A DNA stretch of 64,000 nucleotides from Gordonia sp. KTR9 (GTDB taxonomy: Bacteria > Actinomycetota > Actinomycetes > Mycobacteriales > Mycobacteriaceae): assembly GCF_000143885.2 (NCBI RefSeq), contig NC_018581.1, positions 1,116,001-1,180,000 of the forward strand, read 5' to 3'. The position numbers and the translations under genes were made by a program. Below the pieces are notes generated by a model. It was given only the letters and a program-made list of their open reading frames with translations. It made no database searches and was not told the origin of the DNA. This document shows, one piece after another, positions 35,365 through 43,629 of this stretch (the first letter of the stretch is position 1; the number at the start of each line of letters is the position of its first letter).

Positions 35365-36201
35365 CTAGTACAGGTAGTCCTCGCCGCTGGCGCGTACCGT
35401 GACGTCGGAAAGACTGATGCCCCAGGGCTGATCGATGACGTGCACGACAGCGTCGGCGAGGTCGTCCGGCTTGATCAGCCAGTACTTGATGGAGTCGACG
35501 TCGGTGAGTTCGGCGGGCAGGTCGTCGTTCATGAGGGCGGTGACGTGCTCGCCGTAGGAGGCGGCGCGCTGGCCGACGAGGCCCATGATCGCGGTGTCGT
35601 TGACGATCCAGCTGGCGAGGTTGGTGCCGGTGATGCCGGTCGGCTTGACGGTGGTGACCTTGATCTTGCCCTTGGCCTCGATGCGCAGTGAGTCCGAGAT
35701 AGTGGTGACCGCGGCCTTGGTCGCGCTGTACACGCCCGAACCCTCGATGCCGGCGTTGCCGTAGATCGACGAGATGTTGACGACCTGCCCACGACCCTGG
35801 GCGATCATCTGGTCGTAGACCGCCGAGATGCCGTTGACGACGCCCTTGATGTTGATGTCGATGGCGGCGTGCCACTTCTGCCATGCGCGTGCGTGATCGG
35901 CGAAGTAGGCCAGCGGCATGACGCCCGCGTTGTTCACGAGGACGTCGATGGCACCGAACTGCTGGGCCGCCGCCGTCGCCGCGGCCGTGACCTGCTCCAT
36001 GTCGGTGACATCGGCGACCTGGGCGAGGGCCGAGCCGCCGGCCGTGCGGATGCCCTCGACGACGGCATTGACGTTGTCGGCGTTGACGTCGACCCCGACG
36101 ACATGCGCGCCGGCGGCCGCGGTCTTCTCCGCGATGAGCTTGCCGAAGCCGCTGCCGGCTCCGGTGATGACGATGACCTTGTCCTTCAGGTACTCGGGCA
36201 T
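35365..36201 (-). CDS. SDR-family oxidoreductase (alcohol dehydrogenase type)
   Basis: A 278-residue classical short-chain dehydrogenase: TGAGSGFGK cofactor loop (about 14-22), NNAGV near residue 90, and the catalytic Tyr in the motif SGVYSATKAA. The start MPEYLKDKVIVITG at 36201 fits the family; the open frame upstream to 36960 is a shadow of the neighbouring gene. Asp after the second strand (VDVN) suggests NAD preference. It sits 34 bp before the acyl-CoA synthetase and 59 bp after the MDMPI-type gene. Confidence 0.88.
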   Translation of the reverse strand: MPEYLKDKVIVITGAGSGFGKLIAEKTAAAGAHVVGVDVNADNVNAVVEGIRTAGGSALAQVADVTDMEQVTAAATAAAQQFGAIDVLVNNAGVMPLAYFADHARAWQKWHAAIDINIKGVVNGISAVYDQMIAQGRGQVVNISSIYGNAGIEGSGVYSATKAAVTTISDSLRIEAKGKIKVTTVKPTGITGTNLASWIVNDTAIMGLVGQRAASYGEHVTALMNDDLPAELTDVDSIKYWLIKPDDLADAVVHVIDQPWGISLSDVTVRASGEDYLY

Positions 36202-36260
36202 GGGTGTACTCCGTTCAGGGTGCGAGATCGATTGCAGGTGAGGATGAATGGTCGGTGACG

Positions 36261-37058
36261 TCAGACGATGTCGATGGCGTCGAGGACGTGGGCGACGTGC
36301 TGTCGGTCGCCGTTGACGGTGACCGCGGACCGCCAGGCGCCGCGGGTGGTGCCCCAGCGCAGGAAGTCGGTGGCCGAGGAGGTCGCGACGTCGGACGGCA
36401 GGTCGTCGGTCTCGCGCACGGTGACGATCGTGCCGGCGGTGTCCCGGTCGACGACGAACGAGCGATCCGTGGCGCCGGTGAGATGCAGGCCGACCGGCCG
36501 TGTGAGGGTGGGATGCAGTGCGGCGCCGTTCATCTGGGGCAACCCGGCGATCATCCAGTCGATGGCCGGATCGATGGCGGCACTGACCGACACCTCGGCG
36601 GAATCCAGCGGCCCGAACGGCTGCAGCAGATCGCTGGTGAGGTGCACCAGGTGGTCGAAGGTGACGGCGTCGCTGAGCTGATGCAGCCGGTAGGTGCCCA
36701 GGTCGAGCATGTCCAGCGGCTGGTCCCGCAGGTCCTCGCCCTGCAGCGCCGCGAGGGTGGCGAGGCCCGCCTCCGACTGTGCGCGGTAGTAGTCGACGGC
36801 CTGCTCCGACGTCCAGTCGGCGCGCTCGCGCACCGCGGCGTCGTTGAGCCGCTCGGACTTCCCGCTCGGATTGTCGGGGAAGACCAGGTTGGGGTCGGCG
36901 ATGAAGTTGAAGAAGAACCCCATGTGGGTGACGACGTCGTGCACGCGCCACCCATGGCACGCGCTGTCGGCTGTCCAGTCGGCGGGCGTGAGCCGGTCCA
37001 GCAGTGAGAGGGTGTCGTTCACCAGCGCTTTGGCAGCGGTGACCCCGGCATCGGACAT
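36261..37058 (-). CDS. Maleylpyruvate isomerase-family, mycothiol-dependent-type protein
   Basis: A 265-residue DinB/MDMPI-like four-helix protein of the TIGR03083 class, with CHGWRVHDVVTHMGFF (metal-ligand His) and TFDHLVHLTSDL. In characterised members the fold binds a metal and uses mycothiol. Within a degradative set it could isomerise or detoxify an intermediate; no ring-cleavage dioxygenase is adjacent to support a true maleylpyruvate step. Confidence 0.72.
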   Translation of the reverse strand: MSDAGVTAAKALVNDTLSLLDRLTPADWTADSACHGWRVHDVVTHMGFFFNFIADPNLVFPDNPSGKSERLNDAAVRERADWTSEQAVDYYRAQSEAGLATLAALQGEDLRDQPLDMLDLGTYRLHQLSDAVTFDHLVHLTSDLLQPFGPLDSAEVSVSAAIDPAIDWMIAGLPQMNGAALHPTLTRPVGLHLTGATDRSFVVDRDTAGTIVTVRETDDLPSDVATSSATDFLRWGTTRGAWRSAVTVNGDRQHVAHVLDAIDIV

Positions 37059-37113
37059 GGCCGATCGCCTCCTTGAGATATGTTGTGGGAGAGAGGATAT
37101 GGTGGTGTACTGC

Positions 37114-38568
37114 TCAGCCCGGCAGGAAGATCGACTTGAGGTTCTGGTAGGCGGCGAGACCCTCGGGTCCGAGTTCGCGGCCGATGCCGCTGGCCTTGAC
37201 GCCGCCGAACGGTGAACCCCAGTCGAGGTTGAAGTAGTTGACCCCGAACGACCCGGTCTCGACGCGGCGGGCGACGTCGACGCCGCGGTCGGGGTCGGAG
37301 GTCCACACCGTTCCGCCCAGGCCGTACGACGAATCGTTGGCCAGAGCGATGGCGTCGTCGACGTCGTCGTAGCGCAGCACGGTCAGCACCGGCCCGAAGA
37401 CCTCTTCGCGGGCGATGGTGGCCGAGTTGTCGACGCCGGCGAAGACGGTCGGCTCGACGAAGAACCCCCGGTCGACACCCGACGGAGTTCCGCCGCCGGT
37501 GGTGACCGTGCCGCCCTCTGATCGGCCGCGCTCGATCAGGGACAGCACCCGGTCGCGGTGTCGGCCGCTCGCCAGCGGGCCGACGGCCACGTTCTCGTCC
37601 ATGGGGTCGCCGACCGGCAACGACGCGCACATCGTGCTGATGGCTTCGAGGTACTCGTCATAACGGCTGCCGGGCACCAGGATTCGGGTGGACATGTAGC
37701 AGGTCTGGCCGGTGTTCAGCAGGGACGCGGTGGCCAGTCCACCGACGGTCTGCTCCAGGTCGGCGTCGTCGAGCACCAGGGCTGCGGACTTGCCGCCGAG
37801 CTCGAGGGTCACCGGACGGATGAGTTCGCCACAGACACGGCCGATCTCGCGGCCGGCCGGGGTCGAGCCGGTGAACGCGACCTTGTCGACGTGCGGGTGC
37901 GACACCAGGTGGCGGCCGATCTCGCTGCCGCCGTTGACGATGTTGAGGACGCCGGCGGGCAGTTCGGCGGCGATGGCCGCCTCGGCGAGGACGTAGGCGT
38001 CGAGACTCGTCTCCGGCGACGGTTTGAGGACGACGGTGCAGCCGGCCGCGAGGGCGGGAGCGATCTTGAACATCGAGAGGATCGCCGGGAAGTTCCACGG
38101 CGCGATCGCCCCGACGACGCCGATGGCCTCGCGGCGCACGATCGTCGACCCGGGCAGCGGTTGGCTGGTCCTGGTCTCTTCGACCGGGGTGGTCTCGACG
38201 AGGTCGGCGTAGTAGCGCAGCAGCTGGACCGGGGCCGCGCCCTCGGCGAACCGTGCCAGCGCGATGGGCATGCCGTTCTCGGACGTCACGGCCGACGCGC
38301 GATCCTCGGCTCGTTTGTCGAGTTCGTCAGCGAACCGGCGCAGATGTGCGGCACGGTCGGCCGGGGACAGGTCGCGCCAGCCCGACGACCGGAAGGCGGT
38401 GCGGGCCGCCGCGACGGCGGCGTCGACGTCGGCGGTGGTCGCTTCGGGTACCGCGCCGAACTGCTCTTCGGTCAGCGGCGAGATGACCGGGATCGTCGCC
38501 GAGCCGAACGGTGCGCGCCAGCCGCCGTCGATGAAAAAACTCGTGCGAACAGAGTCGATGGTGGTCAT
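37114..38568 (-). CDS. Aldehyde dehydrogenase (NAD(P)-dependent)
   Basis: A 484-residue enzyme of the ALDH superfamily: GAIAPWNFP, catalytic Glu in LELGGKSAAL, FTGSTPAGR, and catalytic Cys in NTGQTCYMSTR. The length is normal. It should oxidise the aldehyde produced by the SDR to an acid. First gene of the minus-strand set, it lies 117 bp from the divergent AraC-type regulator start. Confidence 0.93.
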   Translation of the reverse strand: MTTIDSVRTSFFIDGGWRAPFGSATIPVISPLTEEQFGAVPEATTADVDAAVAAARTAFRSSGWRDLSPADRAAHLRRFADELDKRAEDRASAVTSENGMPIALARFAEGAAPVQLLRYYADLVETTPVEETRTSQPLPGSTIVRREAIGVVGAIAPWNFPAILSMFKIAPALAAGCTVVLKPSPETSLDAYVLAEAAIAAELPAGVLNIVNGGSEIGRHLVSHPHVDKVAFTGSTPAGREIGRVCGELIRPVTLELGGKSAALVLDDADLEQTVGGLATASLLNTGQTCYMSTRILVPGSRYDEYLEAISTMCASLPVGDPMDENVAVGPLASGRHRDRVLSLIERGRSEGGTVTTGGGTPSGVDRGFFVEPTVFAGVDNSATIAREEVFGPVLTVLRYDDVDDAIALANDSSYGLGGTVWTSDPDRGVDVARRVETGSFGVNYFNLDWGSPFGGVKASGIGRELGPEGLAAYQNLKSIFLPG

Positions 38569-38685
38569 CTCGGTACTCCTTGCTGCTGTGTCAGCCGTCG
38601 AGCGTCCGGCCGTGTGTGTCCATGATCACTCCTCATTCACGCCGATTTCTTGACATCTCGCGACGTGTATTTGACAGTTGGTGCC

Positions 38686-39798
38686 ATGGCCGACCTGATC
38701 TGCGCGTCGTCGCTCAGTCAGCTGCCCGAGCTGATCGAGGAACACGATGGCGACGCCCGCGCGATGCTGGCCCGCGTCGGGGTGGACCCTGCGGTGTTGG
38801 GTGCCTACGACCGGTTCGTCCCGTTCACCGCCCTGTCCACGATCATCGGCCTGTGCGCAGCCGAGTTCGGCGTGCCCGACTTCGGTCTGCGTCTCGCGGC
38901 ACGTCAAGACCCGGACATCCTCGGTCCGGTGGCGATCGCGGCCCGAAACGCCGAGACCGTGGGCGATTCCTTCCGGCAGATCTCCGCCTTCGCGCACGTG
39001 TACAGCCCGGCCATCACCGCGCAGATGCACTACGGCGAGCGAGAGGTTGCCTACGAATTCGACACGGTGCTGCAGCGTGTGCCCTACCGCCCGCACGTCG
39101 TCGAACTCGCGATGGGTGTCACCCGGTCGACATTCCACATGACACTGGGACACGACTTCCGGGCGAACCGGATCACGCTGGCCCATCCGGCGATGTCCGA
39201 TCCGCGCGTGTACACCGACTATTTCGGCTGCCCCGTGGAGTTCGAGGCGCCGGCCAACCTGGTGGTGTTCCCCCGCGGGGTGATGCAGCAGACGCTGCGC
39301 CGGGTCGACGCACTCGCCTATGACGTGGCCATCCGGTTCATGACCGGCCACGACCGGGAGACGGCTTTCGTCGACGCGGTGTCGCAGCTCATCGTGCGGG
39401 CACTGCCTGCCGGTGCCGCGACTCTCGACGCGGTGTCGAAACTGCTGATGATGCATCCCCGTGCTGTGCAGCGGGGTCTGGCCGACGCCGGCGCGACCTT
39501 CGAGCAGCTCGTCGACGACGCCCGCCGCGAGCTAGCGGTCTCGCTGCTGGCGAATCGCGGTGTCCCGCTGTCGGCGGTGGCACGACAGATCGGGTACTCC
39601 GAGCAGAGCACGCTGACCCGCAGTTGCCGACGCTGGTTCGGGTTGCCGCCGCTGGCGAAGCGTCGCGAGCTGACCGCCCCGGGTCAGGACTCGTCCCGAG
39701 ATCTTCAGGAGTCTTCGGCGGTCGGCGGGTCGTCGCTGTCCGGGGTGTCGTCGCCATCCGAGAAGTCGTCGTCAGCTGAAGCAACGTCCATGAGGTGA
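38686..39798 (+). CDS. AraC-family transcriptional regulator
   Basis: A 370-residue protein: arabinose-binding-type N-terminal domain (about 10-190) and a C-terminal AraC helix-turn-helix (SLLANRGVPLSAVARQIGYS, then STLTRSCRRWFG). ATG 38686 begins MADLICASS; upstream TTG 38650 is less likely. It probably activates the divergent aldehyde dehydrogenase-led operon, as regulators of this subclass do for alcohol and alkane degradation genes. After the HTH the sequence turns Ser-rich for about 45 residues and overlaps the convergent glutaminase gene by 94 bp. Confidence 0.87.
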   Translation: MADLICASSLSQLPELIEEHDGDARAMLARVGVDPAVLGAYDRFVPFTALSTIIGLCAAEFGVPDFGLRLAARQDPDILGPVAIAARNAETVGDSFRQISAFAHVYSPAITAQMHYGEREVAYEFDTVLQRVPYRPHVVELAMGVTRSTFHMTLGHDFRANRITLAHPAMSDPRVYTDYFGCPVEFEAPANLVVFPRGVMQQTLRRVDALAYDVAIRFMTGHDRETAFVDAVSQLIVRALPAGAATLDAVSKLLMMHPRAVQRGLADAGATFEQLVDDARRELAVSLLANRGVPLSAVARQIGYSEQSTLTRSCRRWFGLPPLAKRRELTAPGQDSSRDLQESSAVGGSSLSGVSSPSEKSSSAEATSMR

Positions 39799-40970
39799 TC
39801 GGGATCCTCGATGCGCAGGTCGTAGTCCTCACCGAGGCGTCGGGCGACCTCGCCGATCAGCCGCCGGGCGGCGTCGTCCATCACCCGCACGTGGGTCAGG
39901 TCGAGGACGACGGCGTCGGTGGCGAATCCTTCGCAGGCACGGCTGGCGACGATCTCCGCCCCGGCGAAACGGACGTCACCCTGGAGTTCGACGACGGTCT
40001 CGCCGTCCCGTTCGGTCGCCGATCGCAGCGCCGGCCGGCCGGTGGGCGCCACATGCATCATGTGCAGTTCCATGTCACGGGACAGGCGTTCGAAGACCGC
40101 GACGCCGCGCACGCTGTTGCCCTGGTCGTCGAGCTGCGGCGACCACACCGCGAGCCCCACCTGGCCGGGCAGCACGCCCAGGATCGCGCCGCTGACACCG
40201 CTTTTCGCGGGAATGCCCACCCTGGCCATCCAGCTGCCGCTGCCGTCGTACATGCCGCACGTGGCCATGACCGACAGGACGTGTCGGGTGATCCAGCCTT
40301 CGAGGAGCCTCTCGTCCTTGCCGGTCGACATCCCGCCGTTGGCGAGTACGGACCCCATGACAGCGAGATCGCGGCAGGAGACCCGGATCGAACACTGGGC
40401 GGCGTATCCGTCGACGACGTCATCGGGTTCGCTGTCGAGTTTGCCTGCCGAGCGCAGCAGGTAGGCCAGGGCCGTGTTGTGGTCGTCGGAGGCGAGCTCG
40501 GCGCGGTGCACCTCCCTGTCCACTTCGACTCTGCGACCGGCGAGGGTGCTGACGAGATCGATGATCCGGTCGGTCCGGTCGGTCGCGTCGGAGCCGTCGA
40601 TCATGCCGTGGACGGCGACCGCGCCGGCGTTGATCAGGGCATTACGCGGTCGTCCGGTCTCCGCTTCGAGTGAGATCTCGTTGAAGGCGTCGCCGGACGG
40701 CTCGGTGTCGACTCGTTCGAGCACCGTCTCGAGTCCCCGGTCCCGCAGGGCGAGAGCGTAGGCCGGCACCTTGCCGATGGATTGGATGGAGAACTCGTGG
40801 TCGGCGTCTCCCGCGGTGTACACGGTGCCGTCGATGGTGGCCAGGGCGATGCCGAACGACGACGGATCCGCGTGTTCGAGTTCGCGATTGCCGGTCGCGA
40901 CCTCGCCCCCGTCGTCGTCGCGGCAGTCACTCAGGACTTGTTCGAGATAGTCGTCGATGGGGGAGCGCAT
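39705..40970 (-). CDS. glsA: Glutaminase with C-terminal STAS domain
   Basis: A 421-residue protein. Residues 1-310 are a beta-lactamase-fold glutaminase with SIQSIGK (Ser64, Lys67), INAGAVAV and SVMATCGMYDGSG. Residues about 320-405 form a STAS domain (VVLDLTHVRVMDDAARRL), followed by a very acidic tail. It deamidates glutamine to glutamate; the STAS part may sense a ligand or mediate assembly. ATG 40970 gives MRSPIDDYLEQV. Confidence 0.88.
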   Translation of the reverse strand: MRSPIDDYLEQVLSDCRDDDGGEVATGNRELEHADPSSFGIALATIDGTVYTAGDADHEFSIQSIGKVPAYALALRDRGLETVLERVDTEPSGDAFNEISLEAETGRPRNALINAGAVAVHGMIDGSDATDRTDRIIDLVSTLAGRRVEVDREVHRAELASDDHNTALAYLLRSAGKLDSEPDDVVDGYAAQCSIRVSCRDLAVMGSVLANGGMSTGKDERLLEGWITRHVLSVMATCGMYDGSGSWMARVGIPAKSGVSGAILGVLPGQVGLAVWSPQLDDQGNSVRGVAVFERLSRDMELHMMHVAPTGRPALRSATERDGETVVELQGDVRFAGAEIVASRACEGFATDAVVLDLTHVRVMDDAARRLIGEVARRLGEDYDLRIEDPDHLMDVASADDDFSDGDDTPDSDDPPTAEDS

Positions 40971-40989
40971 ATCCCACCGTAACCACCCG

Positions 40990-41040
40990 GGATTTCGTAG
41001 CGACAATGCGCGCTGCGTCCGCATTGTCGCTACGAAATCC
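40990..41040. terminator. Perfect 21-bp inverted repeat
   Basis: Positions 40990-41010 and 41020-41040 are exact complements (21 bp, beginning GGATTTCGTAGCG) with a 9-base spacer. It lies between the VOC stop and the glsA start, both minus strand. No T-run follows on either strand, so it is a terminator without T-tract, an RNA-stabilising hairpin or a small palindromic element. Confidence 0.7.
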
Positions 41041-41047
41041 GTTGGGG

Positions 41048-41419
41048 TCAGTTCTGGCGGTAGGGCATGTACTGCACACTCCAGGAATTGCCGTCGGGAT
41101 CGGCGAAGTACACGAAGTGGCCCCAGGCCTGCTCGTCGACCTCGCCGGGGTCGACGCCCGCCGCGAGCAGTTGTTCGCGAGCCTCGTTGATGTCGGTGAC
41201 GACGATCTGCAGACCCTTCACCGACCCGGGCTCGGCGTCGGTGAGCCCCTTGCCGAATGCGATGGAGCAGGCGGACCCGGGCGGGGTGATCTGGACGAAG
41301 CGGATCTCGTCGGAGACGACGTGGTCATGGTCGACGTTGAAGCCGATCTTCGAGTAGAAGTCCTTCGCGCGGTCGACGTCGCTGACCGGCAGGATGACGA
41401 GCTCGAGTGTCCAGTTCAC
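41048..41419 (-). CDS. VOC-family (glyoxalase fold) protein
   Basis: A 123-residue protein with the VOC start VNWTLELVILPVSDVDRAKD and the C-terminal YFADPDGNSWSVQY. GTG 41419 is preceded by AGGAGG at 4 bases; the frame further upstream to 41596 has no family similarity. The fold includes lyases, dioxygenases and resistance proteins, and the function here is not determined. Confidence 0.85.
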   Translation of the reverse strand: MNWTLELVILPVSDVDRAKDFYSKIGFNVDHDHVVSDEIRFVQITPPGSACSIAFGKGLTDAEPGSVKGLQIVVTDINEAREQLLAAGVDPGEVDEQAWGHFVYFADPDGNSWSVQYMPYRQN

Positions 41420-41504
41420 GGTTCCTCCTGGGGTTGTAATGTGACACAAGCCTCTCAAGAGATGCGGACAGATACGGTCCTTATTCGACGATGTGGTCGC
41501 CCGC

Positions 41505-41555
41505 CGCCCCCTGAGGAGGCCCGGAGCCTGCGGAGGGCCGTCACGAAGGGTCATC
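41505..41555. repeat. Diverged relative of the dispersed repeat
   Basis: CCCCTGAGGAGGCCCGGAGC through GCGGAGGGCCGTCACGAAGGGTC keeps the CTGAGG start and CGAAGGG end of the 42-bp repeat family but differs in the middle. It overlaps the 3' end of the decayed DUF559 gene. Confidence 0.45.
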
Positions 41556-42073
41556 CCGACGACGGATGCGATGCCGGTCCTGGCGGGTGACCGCACGGAT
41601 CTCCTCGAGAACCTGATCCCACCCGTAGAGCACGTCGTCGTACGTCAGTCGCATCGTCATCTACCGGTCGAGCATCGTCATCCGGTCTCGGCGACGGTCG
41701 TTGCCGAAGGCCGCCCTGTCCGAGTGGTACGACTCGCCGTCGCATTCGATGAGCAATGACCCCGTTCGCAGGTCAGCTCGCTCGCGGTCACCGATGGACG
41801 GTTGCACCTCCACGTCGAAACCGGCGGCGATGAGTCTGAGCCGGACGATCGATTCGGTCCCGGATTGCGAACGCGGATCGCACCGCTCGAACATCGCCGA
41901 GACCGCCCCGCGGTCACTGCAGCCACGGCCTGCCAATCGGCGTTGGCCGCGCGAACCCACCCGTAACCGAGCGGGGTCAGGGTTTCGGTGCGCCGGGCCT
42001 GCTTGATGTCCTCCGCCGTCCAGCCCAGCGCGGTCAGTTCGTTCAGTGTGAAGACGCCACAATCCGAGGTCAT
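41541..42073 (-). pseudogene. Frameshifted, shortened DUF559/AbiEi-type gene
   Basis: The N-terminal winged-helix part reads MTSDCGVFTLNELTALGW in one frame and the nuclease-fold part (QSGTESIVRLRLIAAGF, RTGSLLIECDGESYHSD) in another. The family's C-terminal strand (MRLTYDDVLYGWDQVLEEI) is in a third segment after a premature stop at about 41661. The middle region present in the intact paralogue class is also missing. At least two frame changes and an internal deletion make it non-functional unless this reflects sequencing error. Confidence 0.75.
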
Positions 42074-42201
42074 GCCTGCTTTGACGCAGCGAACCGGCAC
42101 CCGGTTTCATCGGGACCGGCCGATGTCCGCGATTTCTCGTCCATCTCACGGGTGGCGGAGGGCAATATGCCCTTCGACGTCGCTCAGCTGGATGAGATTT
42201 C

Positions 42202-43083
42202 TCAGCCCGCCGAGAATCGGACCGCCGCACGGATCTGGGCCGCAACTGCACGGCCGGCGCCGAGTGGCCAGCGGTGCATGACGTAGTCGGCGGCCGCATC
42301 GACGGTGAGCTGGCGGGTGGAATTGCCCGCGCGCACCCAGAACTCTGGCAGCGCATTCTTTCCGGCGCGCAGGTAGACCGGCCGCGGCGACGGCGAGCAC
42401 GTCACGCGGCACACCTCGACCGACCCCGATTCCCCGGGCCGTGCGACCGATTCGACGACGATCCCGACCGCCGCCGCGGTGTTCTGTCCGAGCGTGGTGG
42501 TGAGGAGATCGCGAAGCCACAGTTCGAACCGATCGGCGTCGGGCACCTTCAGCGTCGCGAAGTCGGGTTCGAGACCGAGGGGCGTTCCGTCATCGGCGAC
42601 GCCGATGACCAATGTCCCGCCGTCGGAATTGAGGAAGGCCGACACCGTCTTCACGATCACCTGCTCCATGCGCTGGTCCTTCTCACCGTTGCGCAGATTC
42701 ACCCGGGCGGTCGACTTGAACTCGAGCCGGTCGGACTCGCCGTCGGAGAGCAGTTGGGCGACAGTGGCATTGGACTGCCGCTGCAGCCGAGCCGCCAGCG
42801 CGGCATAGGTCGCGACCGCGATGACCGAGCTGATCAGGCCGAGCACCACCGTCGTCGCGCTCCACACCCGTAGGTGCTTGTCGACGAGGCCGGCGATGTA
42901 GAGACCGAGCGCGGTGCCGAGGATTGACAGGACCATCGCCGTCGTGGCGTCGAGGCGAGCGCGTCTGCGCAGCGACCACCGGGCGACGAGACCGAACAAC
43001 CATGCGACCACCAGCACCAGTACCAGTGCGGTCGCAGTCGCCCAGACCGGTACCGCGAATTCGAGTCCGCCGATCGTGCCCAC
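42202..43083 (-). CDS. Membrane protein with AlbA_2 (Schlafen-type) ATP-binding domain
   Basis: A 293-residue protein. The N-terminal part has two or three membrane helices (about 10-35, 48-68, 72-95). The rest is an AlbA_2 domain: ESDRLEFKSTARVNLRNGEK, TVSAFLNSDGGTLVIGVADD, and a basic C-terminus. Such domains bind nucleic acid or nucleotide, and membrane-tethered forms are uncharacterised. GTG 43083 lies 8 bases from the foot of a 16-bp hairpin and has no ribosome site, so an internal start is possible. It lies downstream of the Asp-repeat gene on the same strand. Confidence 0.72.
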   Translation of the reverse strand: MGTIGGLEFAVPVWATATALVLVLVVAWLFGLVARWSLRRRARLDATTAMVLSILGTALGLYIAGLVDKHLRVWSATTVVLGLISSVIAVATYAALAARLQRQSNATVAQLLSDGESDRLEFKSTARVNLRNGEKDQRMEQVIVKTVSAFLNSDGGTLVIGVADDGTPLGLEPDFATLKVPDADRFELWLRDLLTTTLGQNTAAAVGIVVESVARPGESGSVEVCRVTCSPSPRPVYLRAGKNALPEFWVRAGNSTRQLTVDAAADYVMHRWPLGAGRAVAAQIRAAVRFSAG

Positions 43084-43091
43084 ACCGTTTT

Positions 43092-43128
43092 ATAGCCCGA
43101 AGCCGCGGTACACGCGGCTTCGGGCTAT
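43092..43128. terminator. Perfect 16-bp hairpin
   Basis: ATAGCCCGAAGCCGCG (43092-43107) pairs exactly with 43113-43128 around a 5-base loop. It lies between the Asp-repeat gene stop and the AlbA_2 gene start. The T-run sits on the plus-strand 5' side (TTTT before the stem), so for minus-strand transcripts the stem is followed by A residues. Confidence 0.65.
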
Positions 43129-43144
43129 GGAAACGGGCGAGGGG

Positions 43145-43471
43145 TCAGACGGCGTCGCCGCCGTCGATGCTGCCGAAGTCGCCGACCTCGACGTTGCCTT
43201 CGTCGTCGACGGCGGTGTCGAAGGTGCCGTCGGCGTCGGTGTCGGCGACGGCGATGTCGGTGTATCCGTCGGCGTCGGTGTCGGCTTCGATGACGTCGAT
43301 CTCGCCGTCGGCGTTGGTGTCGTAGGCGATGGAGTCGGCCTGGCCGTCGCCGTCGGTGTCGAGGATGGCGTCGGTGGTGCCGTCACCGTCGACGTCGGTG
43401 AGGGCGGCGTCGACGGCTCCGTCGCCGTCGGTGTCGACGAGAACGGCGTCGGCGGGGATCTCGGTGCTCAT
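43145..43471 (-). CDS. Small aspartate-rich protein with six DxDxDG repeats
   Basis: A 108-residue protein made of six 12-13-residue units of the type DTDGDGxxDxxxx (DTDGDGAVDAALT, DVDGDGTTDAIL and so on), then an acidic tail. The pattern matches calcium-binding loops of the EF-hand/dockerin/thrombospondin-3 kind. There is no signal peptide or membrane segment, unusual for such repeats. AAGGA precedes the ATG. It lies downstream of an ECF sigma factor gene and upstream of the AlbA_2 gene. A calcium-binding role is inferred from the repeat only. Confidence 0.75.
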   Translation of the reverse strand: MSTEIPADAVLVDTDGDGAVDAALTDVDGDGTTDAILDTDGDGQADSIAYDTNADGEIDVIEADTDADGYTDIAVADTDADGTFDTAVDDEGNVEVGDFGSIDGGDAV

Positions 43472-43629
43472 GGCGGGGTCCTTTCGGGTGTGGCGTGGTG
43501 GCGCCGGGAGGTGAAGTGGTTCTGGTTACTTGGAGGTGAGTCTGGCCCGGTTTGTTCCCCCGTGCCCCGAAGTCGCGTTGCGTTCATTCGCGCGGATTAC
43601 CTCATCGCGCCGGTCACGCGGCACTGCCG

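Noticed and set aside
36261..37058. A complete gentisate or maleylpyruvate pathway
   Set aside because: Only the MDMPI-type fold is present; no ring-cleaving dioxygenase or fumarylpyruvate hydrolase is nearby.
43145..43471. Tandem DNA repeat as a minisatellite or CRISPR-like array
   Set aside because: The periodicity comes from coding for DxDxDG protein repeats with a good ribosome site and codon use.
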